Position numbers and translations under genes: made by a program | The notes under the pieces: model-generated | What the model saw: only the letters and a program-made list of their open reading frames with translations | What the model was told of the DNA's origin: nothing | Databases searched by the model: none | Assembly (NCBI RefSeq): GCF_000276665.1 | Contig: NW_004955472.1 | Coordinates: 3,669,653 to 3,733,652 of the forward strand | DNA: 64,000 nt | Direction: 5' to 3' | DNA from: Chinchilla lanigera | Lineage: Eukaryota > Chordata > Mammalia > Rodentia > Chinchillidae | In this document: in pieces, positions 22,152 to 33,249 of the stretch | Layout: every line of letters begins with the position of its first letter | How positions within the stretch are numbered: the stretch's first letter is position 1

Positions 22152-22338
22152 CAGCAATGGCGAATCTTTTAGAGATGAGCACCCAAACCACAAAGCCAAA
22201 CCCACTTATTTATCACAAAGTGTCAACACTGCAATTAAACCTGAATACTGATGCTTTAGTTGAAAAAACTCATACATTCACATTTTTTATCTTAAAAGAA
22301 AAACAAATAATATGCATGCCATAAGTTCACCACCACTG
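22152..22338 (+). mobile_element. hAT-type MITE (OposCharlie/hAT1-like)
   Basis: The termini are imperfect inverted repeats: left CAGCAATGGCGAATCTTTTA, right (reverse complement) CAGTGGTGGTGAACTTATGG. Flanks GCTTAGAG (22144-22151) and GCACAGAC (22339-22346) agree at five of eight positions, consistent with a decayed 8-bp hAT target duplication. The interior (CACTTATTTATCACAAAGTG, CAATTAAACCTGAATACTGA) matches a MITE family I remember from other mammals, beginning CAGTGGCGAACCTTTTAGAG. It has no coding capacity and needs a transposase in trans. Confidence 0.75.
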
Positions 22339-22346
22339 GCACAGAC

Positions 22347-23512
22347 TAGTTTCAATTTTCTACTGGGACAGCAGAGGGACATATTTTCCCTGAGCTGAGG
22401 AGTATACACTTCCTTACATGGATGAGCCAGAATCCCATAGGCAGGGATAAGTGTGGCTGGTGGATAGTTGCATAGGCTCTGAACAATAAGAATCTTTAGT
22501 TGTTCATGCAATCTTGATTCCCTGAATGGCACAGGTTGTTTGATGCTGAGGGTTAAAAACAGAGGTTGCTTGTATGTGTCAGCTTACTCTGGTGCTGTGA
22601 TCAGGCTTTATGTTGCACAAAAAAGATTAAAGTTCTTCCAAGCCTTCTTTTTTTCTCTCTCTCACATCATACAATGGAAATTGTCCATGTAAGACCCTGG
22701 TTTTGTCTTCCTTCTATCTTGTTTGGTATAGAATTCAGTCATTAAGATATTATTATCTCAGGGAATACTAGGCATTATGCAAAAGGCATTCTCTGCACTA
22801 CACAAGAAACCAATGAGGTGACAACTCTCCAGGAGATTTGCATGGCATTTCTAGACTCTGTCTCAATTATTAGAAGATTGTTTTGTGAACAGAAAAACCA
22901 AGATAATCCTCAAGTGGCACGCATGGCTCATAAAACAAACACAAACAGATGAACAGCCTCCCCTCAAAAGAAAATCTATGGAAATTTGTATCTTATAGCA
23001 GTCCTATTTAAAGATCAGAACACTCTTGATTTCTAGTTTCATGGCTACTTAGATAGTAATGAATAAACTTTGGGACCTTCACCCTCTCAACTTTCTCTAT
23101 TCATTCTAAGCTTCATGCTTTTGGATTTCCTTTGTTGGCAGTCTACTTTGCTAATAGCTTCTTAAATTATATTAGTACATCTTGGCAGTACACGAAGTTT
23201 ACATTCATCTTAGGGTAGATACATATACATAGCACAGCTTGTTTCCTTTGTTAGGAGATAACAGTCTTTACACAATGAATTTTAAGTTGCATTTGTGGGT
23301 GGAATCATGTTCAGCTCCTATTTCTATTCAGAATTTTTGAGGACTTAGATTGCATGTGAGCATTCCAAATTTTTTCAGCCTTGTACTTAGAAACAGCCAA
23401 TGAAGAAAGTATATGTACAGAAAAAATCTGTTATTTTAAAAATTACTTTGATAGTATCCGTTCTTGAAAAGTATACCTGTTGTTAAAGTCAAGAAGTGAT
23501 TTAATGATGGTC
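22347..23512. other. Unassigned AT-rich sequence
   Basis: No gene or repeat recognised. Confidence 0.45.
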
Positions 23513-23705
23513 ATGTGCTACGCCACGATACTCCTTTCAAAGAAGGGCTGCCGTGCCTGTGCTGGCGGTCCCCTTCAACCGCACGGCCTGCTCACGTGGT
23601 GCAGCGTGAGCCGTGTGGGCGCGCTCTGTGAGGTGCGCAGTGAGGAAACTGACCTTGTGCCTGGGAGAATGCGGCCAGATTCTGAAGGGACGCGTGACTG
23701 AGATG
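23513..23705. other. Local CpG-rich patch
   Basis: About fifteen CpG dinucleotides, including GGGCGCGCTC and GGGACGCGTG, lie in about 190 bases inside an otherwise CpG-poor AT-rich region. Overlapping small open frames exist on both strands. It could be a minor CpG island, a young CpG-rich insertion, or a diverged DNA transposon (CATGTGCTACGCCACGATAC slightly recalls Tigger-type sequence). No promoter motif was identified. Confidence 0.5.
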
Positions 23706-24117
23706 TGACATAGTGACACACATGGGTAAAAATGTGTCTAGCTGTGATTTGAGGAAGGCGAGTAGAGGAAGACGGGATGAGACAAGAGTCTCACACAGAC
23801 CTATAAGTACCTATGTGATAATCCCAAGGTTAGAGTTCAGTTCAGTCCTAGGTCCTCCCAAGTTCGGTCATCCCTCATTCTTTGAATCTTTGATGTGATA
23901 ACTTGTAAATTTATTTATCATTTGCATGAAAAAAACCCTCCTATAACAAGTGTTACACGTTTTCTCTCTGTGGAACCCAGGGAAACATGGACGTGGGAGG
24001 GAGACTCTCAGAGAAGAGCAAAGGGAGGAGGAGAGGGGGCAGGAGACTGTGAGGAGGGACATTAAGGGCCAGATGTGAGAAAGTGTGTTACACACATGTA
24101 CAAAAATGCCATGGCGG

Positions 24118-24278
24118 TGCTGGGCGTGGTGGCGCACACCTGCAATCCCAGTACTCAGGAAGCTGAGGCAGGAGGATCCTTGTAAGTTCGAGACCAGCCT
24201 GGGCTACAAGGTGAGCTCAAGGCCAGCCTGAACTGCATAATGAGACCCTGTCTCAAAAAGGCAAAAAAAAAAAAAAAG
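24118..24278 (+). mobile_element. B1 SINE (7SL-derived)
   Basis: It opens TGCTGGGCGTGGTGGCGCAC, then AATCCCAGTACTCAGGAAGC, GAGGCAGGAGGATCCTTGTA, two tandem GACCAGCCTG / GGCCAGCCTG arms (the rodent B1 internal duplication), GAGACCCTGTCTC and an A tail. Target-site duplications ACAAAAATGCCATGGCGG (24100-24117) and ACAAAAATGCCACAGCGG (24279-24296) differ at two positions. Confidence 0.95.
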
Positions 24279-24296
24279 ACAAAAATGCCACAGCGG

Positions 24297-25419
24297 AAAC
24301 CATGACTGCGCCGCCAAAGTGCGCTAAAAATAATTTGGAAAAAACTCTACTGCAATAACCCAAGAGGCAAGCTAGCCAAAGCATCTCCCTTTCAGTCCTG
24401 GTAGGAGACTGCAGACTGAAATGTTTCCTAACTGTGGATATCGCACGTGAATTTTAAATGTCCCAGTCCTCAACACTTTAGAAGAAAAATAAAAAATAAA
24501 TAAATGGATAAATGGATTATTATGAATGCATAAGAGATTGCTAATATAGTCATTCTAGCAATCCTATAAAATTATGATAAATTATAGGCATGCAATGTGC
24601 TAAAGATTCTAGTTTTAGTGAAAAGAGCATCCAACTGTTCAAGTGCTGATTGCTTCACACAGCAAATTCTTTATTATTAAGGGATTTGTTATTATTTTTA
24701 GTACAATGAGGGGCAGCAAATATTTATTACCAAAGGTTTAAAAGGTACTTTGTCTTTTGTAGATAAAATTATGCTGAAGCATGAGAGCAAGACCAAAGAA
24801 GAGCAACATAACACTCAAAAACACCATTAGAGATGACACCTGGTGTCATCGGATGCAGCCTAATCTCAAGAAATGGGCGGAATGGAGAAATACCTTCACC
24901 TCATTGCTCTTTCTTTGATTTGTATGATGACATTTTATATGTTGACTAGAGAACGCATGAGTGGCGGTAACATTTGCTACTTTGAGTAATTTAAAATCTG
25001 AATTTACAGACTGAGCTGTAGTCAGCATTGCTGAAATGTCAGAACTTCCTCACAGAAAGAAAAACTTGAACAAAATAGGAGGCGAATTACTCTCTCATAA
25101 CCAAACACACTACACAAAGCCCTGCAGATGTCGGCATGGGCAGGTCACGCGGATATCTACCCTGCGGTCTGCCAGAGTGAGACCATTGTGAAACGCTCTT
25201 AATTTCTCCCCAGCACAGTGTGTTTATCTCTTAATTTTAAGAAGCAATCCTTCAGACTTGTATCATTAATTATATAATTATGACTGTTAATATGTATTTC
25301 TTATCAGATTTCAAGAGTTTATTTCTATTCCCGATTTGCTGAGAAATTGTCCAGAATTGAACGCTGGATTTTTTTTTTTTCACTTATTGGGATGAATATA
25401 AAGATCTTATCTGTTAAAA
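24297..25419. other. Unassigned non-coding sequence
   Basis: No gene or repeat recognised. An A/T-rich run at 24480-24520 (AAATAAATAAATGGAT) is low complexity. Confidence 0.45.
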
Positions 25420-26100
25420 TATTTTAAACATGTTGTTTTATTGCTTTTAAACCCCCATGATTTCTGATTAAAAAACTCAACTCTCACTGTCATCTTTGTT
25501 TTTCTGGATATAATAGAACTTTTTGACTACTTTTAATTTTTTCTTCAATGTTTGTCATGGTTTATTCAGTTATTCATAAAGTTTATTCAATTATTCATAC
25601 ATGATCTCATATATGTTTTTAATCTTCTAACATTTGATTTGTGTCTTTGTCATATTTTCTGTTTCTCACATTCTTAATTTTTCTCTTGCCTTTTTGAATA
25701 TATGTAACTTCACTATAACAATTTTAAATATTCACATCTACTAATTCTCTTATCTGTATCATATTTGTAACTATTTTTTTAAATTTAGTTGCATTTTGCT
25801 CATTCCTTGTAAGCCCAGTAACTTTTATTGAAATACAATCATTGCAAATTTTATCTTTTTCCAACATATACGTACATATTATCTATCTATATGTATACTT
25901 ATCTATACATACAGGGCATATATACATACATAAAATTTCCTGAAGTTTGTCATGAAATGTATTGATCTTTCTTTGAATAATAACTGTTTCTGATGTATAG
26001 TTTTAAACTCTATTAGCCAGGATCAGAGCAATATTTTATTTAGTCTCCTGAACCAATTAATTGCTATTAAAGCAATCACTTTCCAAACTATTATGTTCGC
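25420..26100 (-). repeat. Possible old L1 3' region, antisense
   Basis: Very AT-rich. GCATTTTGCTCATTCCTTGT, then AAGCCCAGTAACTTTTATTG, recalls antisense old L1 sequence ('ttcctgcttctttgcatgcctggtaattttt'). The remainder is too diverged to assign. Confidence 0.3.
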
Positions 26101-26126
26101 CTCTAGTTTGTAGGATCATGTGTTTA

Positions 26127-26785
26127 TCTAGTTTCTGTTGCTGTAATAAAAAGCCTAAAGCTGATACTTTATAAAGAAAAAAGGTTTACTTAGCTCACAG
26201 TTTTGGGAGTCTGGGGATAGATACACTATAAAGAAAGGAAGTTTGCCTACCTTACAGTTCTGTACCATCAAAGTTTAAGATGTGGCCTCTGGTGAAACTC
26301 CCCGGCTGGGTAACAACACTGTGAAGCAGGAAGCAGAACAGCCACTTGTAAAAGAATCAAGAGTGTGAGCAGCCCTATTTATTTATTTAAAATGTTGTTC
26401 TGCTATGGTACAGGGGACTGAATCCAGGACCTTTGCAGTGGGCTACATCCCCTGCCCTCTTTAACTTTTAAAATTTTGAGACAGAGTCGCACTGTATTTC
26501 TAAGTAACTCGGGCCGGGCCAAAAACTGTGGTGCCCTCAGCATGCTGCTGTTACAGCCGTGCGTCCCCAAGCTCAGCGGTGTGGTCTCGGTCTGTAACAA
26601 TCCACTTGCACAAGAAATAATTCACTCTGTGAGACCAGAGTCTCTTCCAGCTTGACATCTCTCTATGCTGATTTTCTCCCCTTGGATCTCGGCTCTTGAA
26701 GGTCCTAGCAGCACTGCATTTCTCTATCCTGGGAGCCAAACGTCCAGCACATTAACCATAAAGAACAGGTTCAAACCACACCCAA
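26127..26785 (-). mobile_element. MaLR LTR, antisense, split by a SINE
   Basis: The first part shows CTGTTGCTGTAATAAAAAGC, CTTTATAAAGAAAAAAGG and TTTACTTAGCTCACAGTTTT. The second part, after the SINE, has CTATCCTGGGAGCCAAACGT and CAGGTTCAAACCACACCC. This is the reversed order of a MaLR/MST-type LTR. A local repetition of ATACACTATAAAGAAAGGAA inside it may be a duplication of the LTR body. Confidence 0.6.
26385..26575 (-). mobile_element. B4-like SINE (ID + B1 composite), antisense
   Basis: An ID-like antisense part (GGGGACTGAATCCAGGACCT, GGGCTACATCCCCTGCCC) is followed directly by a B1-like antisense part (TTTTGAGACAGAGTCGCACT, TGCTGCTGTTACAGCCGTGC). That composite architecture defines B4 SINEs. 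It is diverged and lies within a MaLR LTR, so it postdates it. Confidence 0.55.
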
Positions 26786-27290
26786 CCTGCAGCAAATGAC
26801 AGCTTCAGCCCCGGTGTAAGCATCAGACATCAACCCCACTCATTTTTTTGAGTATTTTATTCCCTGACCTTGGGTAGCTTCCTTATGCCTCATATACTGA
26901 GCATATCGAAGGCCCGAGACACATCTGTTGTCTCCAGAGCCCTTTGCGCAGCATTCTTTTTCTAGTTCTCTACAACTGCAACCTCTGGCAATCCGGGCTC
27001 CTTGGCACTCCCAACTCCATCTCTTTAATCCAGAAACAGCTGGGCTTTTCCGGGACCCTTCTGTCTGAACCGCCTGGATGTTCTCTCCGTTCAGTAAAGT
27101 CTGGCAGTCACGAGTTTTCTCTCACTTGTTTCCTTTTTCTTGTGATGCTTAAAGCCCAACACAAGTAACACTTGTTTCACCTATTTTGTCTGCTTTATTT
27201 GCTATTTCACGTGAGCTTCAATCTCTGTCACTATATACACTTAGCCAAAAGTGGAAGTATAGCTTTTAGTAGTCAGTGTATAGTCCATTC
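26786..27290. other. Unassigned sequence between two LTRs
   Basis: It contains a 74-residue open frame (26944-27168) with no recognisable domain. The relatively CpG-containing segment 26900-27100 (CTTTTCCGGGACCCTTCTG, GAACCGCCTGGATG) may be part of an unidentified retroelement. Confidence 0.35.
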
Positions 27291-27743
27291 TGTCTGGGGT
27301 GACAGGTCCCGAGAAGAAGGTGCCCCTGGATGAAAAGAAAAACAAGAGATGCAAAGTTATGGGATCAGGGAGCTTCAGCCTCTTGGACTGACACCTGGAT
27401 TACCATTTTCTGTAACCTTTTATTGGGACATTAACAAAAGCAGCAACAGGGCAAATGGGAGAAATATTTAACAGGATTAGCAAGGACGATACAACTTAAT
27501 TATCACAGGAATGAGACTTAACTTAGTTAGCCTTCATGTTATCATTCCTTCGGACATATCTCAGCAAAGCATCTAGTTTTGTCCCAGTGGCTTTTCACAG
27601 GCACTAAGGTCCTGTTATCAGTTCCTTTTACACTAATGCTTTTGTTAGACTTCTCCAGAATCAATCAATCATATGGCTTGGTCAGGCCCAAAGTCCCACA
27701 TAGCTAATACATTGAAAGATAAAGTAAAGAATGTCCTTCTCCA
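27291..27743 (-). mobile_element. Solo LTR with 5-bp target duplication, antisense
   Basis: On the minus strand the 453-bp element starts TGGAGAAGGACATTC and ends CACCCCAGACA, the TG...CA termini of an LTR. CATTC occurs directly on both sides (27286-27290 and 27744-27748), a 5-bp target duplication. A polyadenylation signal (CCCAATAAAAGG on the minus strand) lies about 130 bases before the 3' terminus, as expected for R-U5. The 5-bp duplication favours the ERVL/MaLR class, though ERV1 (4 bp) and ERVK (6 bp) cannot be fully excluded. No internal coding sequence flanks it, so it is a recombined solo LTR. Confidence 0.75.
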
Positions 27744-27749
27744 CATTCA

Positions 27750-28784
27750 GGGTATTAATTTTATGGAGATAAAAAAAATGTAGCATGAACAGTAGGGTAT
27801 GTTAAAATTACTTTTCATGAATAAGTGATATTTTATGAAGGAAATATATTTTATAAAATAAGATTATGCATAGGAAAGCACCAAACAAAACTTGTTAGAA
27901 CATTGTGACTAAGTTACATATCAAAGCAAACCTTCTCACCTTCACTCTTAAATACAGAAGGCTAGCAATGCCTCTACAATTAGATTCCAGAGACACAAAT
28001 CATTGCTAACTCTGACTGTTTCATTTTCTCTCGGTCTACTTAGTCCTCCTTGGTGATTGGAGGTGTCTATTTGCTTGTTGCAATTGTGGATAAGCAAGTT
28101 GCTCTGAAGGAACAGCAGCAGCTGCATTTCTCACTGCATGCTTTCCCCCCTGAAGCCCTACAAGGGGCTGAGCTTCTACTCACAAATCCTCACTGTGCGC
28201 TTACTGTTTGCCTAGATGCAAAGGCTTTAAAATAGGAATAATAAGAGCATTTGGTTTCTATGGCTGGAAAATCAACACTATCTCATCAGAAAAGAACTTT
28301 CTTTCTTTAAATCACCATGAACACACTGAAAATCAAACGAAGGCAAAAGTATTATGTTGTCCTGAGTGTTCGTGCTTCATTTTTTTCAAGCTCCACATAC
28401 AATTCAGTTGTTTCCGGTAGGAAATCTTTCTTGTAACTTGTTATTTTGGCCCTCTCAAATTATAAATTTAAAATATTTGTTTGCTCTTCAGTGAGCAGTC
28501 CTTGTGAATCTGAAATCTGTATGATCTCTCTTTTGTTTAAGGAAATATATCCTGAAAATTTAGTTTTCACTAAAAACAAACAAAACACCAATGTAAATCC
28601 CTGTATTCTTCCTCCCTTTGCCTCTCACCTTGGTTTGCTGGCCCCGTTTATTCACAGGGAACAAATCCTTCTCAAACAAATTTTGTTCTTATAATTTTCT
28701 AATGACAAAACTATTAATTTGATGTACCTTTCTCAATACTCACTTTCTCTGTGCTAAATTAATGAGTTAAAAAAACACAGTTAT
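27750..28784. other. Unassigned sequence
   Basis: Small open frames at 28050-28694 overlap each other in different frames and lack domains. No repeat recognised. Confidence 0.45.
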
Positions 28785-28881
28785 GGGGCTGGGGAAACAG
28801 CACAGGGGCACAGTGCTTGCCTAGCAAGCGCAAGGTCCTGAGTTCAATTCCCAGTACCAAAGCCAAAACGAAAACAAAACC
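28785..28881 (+). mobile_element. ID SINE
   Basis: GGGGCTGGGGAAACAGCACA, TGCTTGCCTAGCAAGCGCAA and GAGTTCAATTCCCAGTACC are followed by an A-rich tail. Flanking AAAAACACAGTTAT and AAAAAAACCGTTAT look like a slightly diverged target duplication. It is an older copy than those at 40.8 or 52 kb. Confidence 0.85.
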
Positions 28882-28889
28882 AAAAAAAC

Positions 28890-30185
28890 CGTTATTTTGC
28901 TCTGGAGAAAACCGTGCATCCTACTTAACTTGTATCACTGGTGTGGAGACCTGAAAAAGAGAAAAGCCCAGTGACGTGTGGCTGACCCTGAGGGCCTCTG
29001 AGTGCCGAGTCCTTCTGTGGCTTTCTGCAGTGCAGCCTGACCTCTAACCCCTCATGTGAGATAGAATTTCAAACCATGCAGAAGTTTTAACAAAGCTGGA
29101 CTGTTGATCACATTTTAAAAATTGCCAAACTCTGTACAATTAACTTATACTTGGGAAGATACTCTTAAGTGCGACAAGTTCTTCTGGGAAATACGCAGTG
29201 TGGATCTACTAGAAACATCACATAGTTAAACTGAGATGCTTGGAGTCCGGTTCCATCATTGAGCCTAATGAACAGTGTAGTCTCAGCAGTCATTTATTTG
29301 TTTGGCATTTTGTCCTCTTTTTGAGGAAAATACAGGGATGGCACCACACATTTCGAAGGTTAATTTAAAACCTGAATGCTGGATTTATGGCTTACTTCTT
29401 TAGTTAAGAGGAGGGGAAGGAGATAGTTTCCATTCAGGGGATCACTATCAGAGGGGCAGTGAGGCAGAAGGCCACCTGAGCACACTTCCGGAGGGTCAGA
29501 CTAGTGATTCTAAACTCCTCATGGTAGCACCAGGGTCTCCATGAGTCATTCCTTTTAAGATGCAGTGTATGTAGATAAACTGTCCAATGGCTTTCTCTAG
29601 AGGTGTTTACTTTTACAGAGTTGATTTTGACTTTCTCATTGACTTTGCAAACTGGTAGGTGCACTTCAAAATTGACATAAAGCCTTTCCTCAAAATTCAT
29701 GGATTTTAAATCCTTAACTTATGATAAATTGGTAAGAATTTTGTAGATACCTCTAATGATAGAAAATACATTTTTAATTAAAGAGCGATGGAAATGTAAT
29801 GAAGTCATTACTTGCTAATTGCAGTTTTATCACTTATGTATGACTGCCTACCCTGTTTTTCCGGAAATGACTGCCTTGATAAGCATTTTATAGGTATTTG
29901 TTTATAAGAGAAGAGATGGGAGACAGCTAACAGTGAAGGCACAAAATACAGCAAAATAATATAAATGTGTAAATGAGAGAAGAAAAAATTCAAGAGAAAT
30001 CAGGAAATAAGATACAGAGATAGCTACTCTGGACATCTACGATTAAAATCCTAGGATAGGCAGGTTTTGTCACATCAGTGGGTTAAGGGAGTCCCTGGAA
30101 AGTTTCGTAGTACCTGAACTCTACCAAGTACATACTTCCCAAAAGAAACACTCCAATTTCAAGTCACAGGCAAGGAGAAAGTGCA
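28890..30185. other. Unassigned sequence
   Basis: No gene or repeat recognised. The 88-residue minus-strand open frame at 29434-29700 has no family resemblance. Confidence 0.45.
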
Positions 30186-30376
30186 TAGTCCTGGAAAGGC
30201 AGAATAATTTGGTTTAAATTGCAGCATCACTCACATATTGCTCAGGTCAGCCTTGGAAGTTTGGTTTTACACTTAGGGCCCAGCCGCTGCTTTTATTATG
30301 TGAGAATGAAAGTAAAGTCTACCTCAGGAGCTTGTTTTGATGCTTCGATGAAATACCACGTGCAAATAACAGTGTA
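30186..30376 (+). repeat. MIR SINE, sense
   Basis: AGTCCTGGAAAGGCAGAATA, TGGTTTAAATTGCAGCATCA, TTTTACACTTAGGGCCCAGC, AAGTCTACCTCAGGAGCTTG and AAATACCACGTGCAAATAAC follow the order of a sense MIR element ('tggttcgaatcccagctctgcc...ctacctcatagggttgtt...'). Confidence 0.55.
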
Positions 30377-30964
30377 GTCTCTGAGACTTATATGACTTAA
30401 TTAAAATTTAGTTATTTTTTTCTTTTTAAAAAGAAAGCATGCAATGACCTAAGAGCCCTTCTTTTACATTCTCTGAGCAGTTAGGAGTCTAGCGACGCTC
30501 ACACTGTGGTCAGAGATGCTTGATGAACTCCCTGTCTACACCTGAACTGGTGGGGTTGAAGGTGCTGAGTGGGACAAGGTTAACTGCATCTCTCTCCATG
30601 ATAGATTTGCACAACGTCTGGCACAGGAATCAGAGGTAAAACACTCAACAAATTCACAAATCTTCATGCATAAGCTCGTTTCGGCCATGATTTAGCATCA
30701 CAATAAGATACACATAAAATGATGCATAGCCTGATAGAAGTTAAAGTGGTGTGTGACATTGGTCTGAAGCTGTTCTAATATCATAGAATACTGTAGAAGG
30801 TATTATAAATAGATAGAAGTTGTATGCCCCAACTTACTCTACATTTGGTGCCATTATATGCATTCAATTCTTAGTTTATACTAAATAAACTATTGGCTCA
30901 TAGAAAAATTCTGAACTCTTCCAACTTATTTCTTCTTTGATCAGCAACCAACACTGTTAATACC
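30377..30964. other. Unassigned sequence
   Basis: CACAACGTCTGGCACAGGAA near 30610 weakly resembles an L2 or MIR end. Otherwise nothing recognised. Confidence 0.4.
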
Positions 30965-30973
30965 TCATTATGT

Positions 30974-31079
30974 TTTTTTTTTTTTTTTTTTTTGATTTTT
31001 CTCCAGTACCGGGAACCAAACTCACGACCTTGCGCTTGCCAAGCAGGCGCTTTTGCCGCTGAGCTAAATCCCCAGCCCC
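30974..31079 (-). mobile_element. ID SINE, antisense
   Basis: A T-rich run (reversed A tail) precedes CCAGTACCGGGAACCAAACT, TTGCGCTTGCCAAGCAGGCG and CTGAGCTAAATCCCCAGCCC. CATTATGTT flanks it at 30965-30973 and 31080-31088. It is close to the locus-wide ID consensus, hence recent. Confidence 0.95.
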
Positions 31080-31324
31080 CATTATGTTGTTTTAACAATT
31101 ACAAATAAAATATAAGATTATATGATAACTAGCAGGTATCCAACAAATTTTGCTCTATAAACATTTTGTAAAAAATTGGGGTATCTTTTATTTGTAGTAT
31201 TTTAAATCTGATAAAAACTCATCTCTGAAAGGAATGGATACTGTATTTAGATACTAACTGGTATGGTGGAGAGGGTAACCACTTTTGGCATACTATCAAA
31301 TTTCTTAAACATATATAAACATAG

Positions 31325-31664
31325 ACATATTAGCTTTTCCATTGCTGAAACATAATACTAATGCTTACAGCTGAAAGGAGGGTTAGGTTAATGTGGTTCA
31401 TGGTTTTAGGGGATTCAGTCCAAAGTTGGGTTGATTGGAAGACAGAAACATCATGGATGAAGGGAATGGTAGAAAAACCTGATTAGTTCAGACTCGCTTG
31501 GAAGCAGAACAAGGGAACAGCCCCAGAATGAGGACCCATGGACCACATGTATTACTCAAAGTCACACCTCCATGATTCAAACAGAAATGCCCAGAAGTGT
31601 GCTTTACTAATCCCTTTTGGTCCCTCAAATCAATCAAATTGACACAAGCTTCACTACCACAATG
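31325..31664 (-). mobile_element. MaLR-like LTR, antisense
   Basis: TTAGCTTTTCCATTGCTGAA, TTTTAGGGGATTCAGTCCAA, CAGAAACATCATGGATGAAG, AAGTGTGCTTTACTAATCCC and AATCAAATTGACACAAGC appear in antisense MaLR order. It shares CCAGAAGTGTGCTTTACTAA with the copy at 53.2 kb. Confidence 0.6.
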
Positions 31665-31715
31665 CACATTTATATTCATTTATTCATTCATAGTAGATGG
31701 CATAAGTAGTGGTTG

Positions 31716-31822
31716 GCAATATACGGCACAGCTTATTAGAATACAATATATGGGATAGCTTATTAGAATATAATACACGCATAGCTTATTAGAATGTAAT
31801 ATACAGCATAGCTTATTAGAAT
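31716..31822. repeat. 26/27-bp minisatellite, about four copies
   Basis: The core AGCTTATTAGAAT recurs with periods of 27, 26 and 27 bases (GCTTATTAGA at 31731, 31758, 31784 and 31811), separated by variable AATATA/ATACG spacers. It is a short tandem array directly after a MaLR LTR. Confidence 0.9.
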
Positions 31823-32009
31823 GTGAACCACCGGCTTGCTCTCTAGAGTCAGTGAATCAGTCCAGAGTGAGAAGAGAGATGAGCAAAATTTCAATATGCA
31901 AAATTTGGAGATATTTTACATTTAGAGATTTTAACAAGAAAGACCTCTTTAGCAAGCAGCCTCATTTGACAGAATCTATAAGAGTAGTAATGTAAAACTT
32001 ACGTATGTT

Positions 32010-32210
32010 TGCCATGTGGCAGGTTCTTTTATAAGGGTTTATTTAATATTCACAATAATCCTATGAGGACACACTATCTTTATGTCTGTTTCACTTTTGA
32101 AGGAATCTAAGAGGTAGAGTTTAATTAAGTTTTCCAAAGTTGCAGAGGACAAGCTTTATTATTATAGATCTGGACTGAATTTAATCAGTATAATACCATA
32201 TCAATGGAGC
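32010..32210 (-). repeat. MIR SINE, antisense
   Basis: CATGTGGCAGGTTCTTTTAT, TATTCACAATAATCCTATGA, GAAGGAATCTAAGAGGTAGA, TTAAGTTTTCCAAAGTTGCA and TAGATCTGGACTGAATTTAA track the reversed MIR consensus ('cacaacaaccctatgagg...gaaactgaggcacagagaggtt'). Confidence 0.65.
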
Positions 32211-32689
32211 TCTTAACATATATTTGAGTTGATAAGGTACTGGCATGTTTCAAAGTTTGAAAAATTCAGTATGTGTAAAATAAAAAATATTCTTATTTCT
32301 CTGGTCACATTGCTACGTCTAATCAAAGTTTTTACTTTCTTATGTATACTTTCCACAAACAGCAAATATTTCTCATCTTTTTGCAAACATAGGAACATAC
32401 AATACAAAGAGCTTTGTATTTTTTGATGGTGCGTATGTGCGGAGTACTTAGTATACCATGGAAATTATTTCTTAGCTATCTATAAACAGATTCTATTTTT
32501 TCCTACAGAAATGGATGGCATAATTTCACAAGTCCCCTGTCCCTAGACATTTAGATTGCATCGCATTTATTGCATTTATGCTTTTGTGGAATAACCTTGA
32601 ACATGTGTCATTTGTCATTTGTTTCCTCAGTGCATTTTTCCAAATAAAGGCTTTATTGTGAAATAACTGATAAAATAAGGCACACATAT
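32211..32689. other. Unassigned AT-rich sequence
   Basis: Overlapping 64-65 residue open frames on opposite strands arise from AT richness. No repeat recognised. Confidence 0.45.
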
Positions 32690-33245
32690 TTAAATTATAA
32701 TTTGATAGGTTTGACATATGCATGTGAAGCCATGATCATGGTACATGTAATCAGCATATTCATCGACCTCAAAAGTTTCCACACTTCCGTTTGTAATCCT
32801 TTACACACTGTCCTTTCTCTCCGGGCGGTCCCCTACCCTCAGGCAATGGTTGATGTGTTTTTCTCACTACAGATTATTTTTCATTTTCTGTAGTTTTATA
32901 TAATATAGTCTGTACTCCTCCTTTGGCCCAGTTTCTTTTACTCAACATAATTATTTTGAGACAGATTCATGTTGTTTTATTCATCAGTACTACCACATTT
33001 TTAATTGATTGATATTATGTAGTTTTCTATTTTTTTCATTCTGTTTTGATTCTAAGAAATTATTTTTTCTATTTACTTTAGGTTTAATTGGTTTATATCC
33101 TACATTTCTTAAGGTGGGAGCTCAGTCTATTAGCTTGAAAACTTTCTTGTTGTCTGATTAAGAAGCATTAGTGGAATACTTATTCCCCTACACATGCTTG
33201 GTAGCATTCCACAAATTTTGATATAGTGTGTCTCAATTCAAAATT
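32690..33245 (-). repeat. Old L1 3' UTR and ORF2 segment, antisense
   Basis: ATGTGAAGCCATGATCATGG, CATCGACCTCAAAAGTTTCC and TTTACTCAACATAATTATTT match the antisense of an old L1M-type 3' region. From about 33055, TCTTAAGGTGGGAGCTCAGT and CATTCCACAAATTTTGATAT match antisense L1 ORF2. It is interrupted by many stops. Confidence 0.7.
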
Positions 33246-33249
33246 ATAG

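Noticed and set aside
30898..31098. 66-residue open frame with a lysine run
   Set aside because: It is a translation of the ID SINE and its A tail.
31716..31822. CRISPR-like array of about 27-bp repeats
   Set aside because: The units are tandem without unique spacers, and the genome is mammalian. It is a minisatellite.
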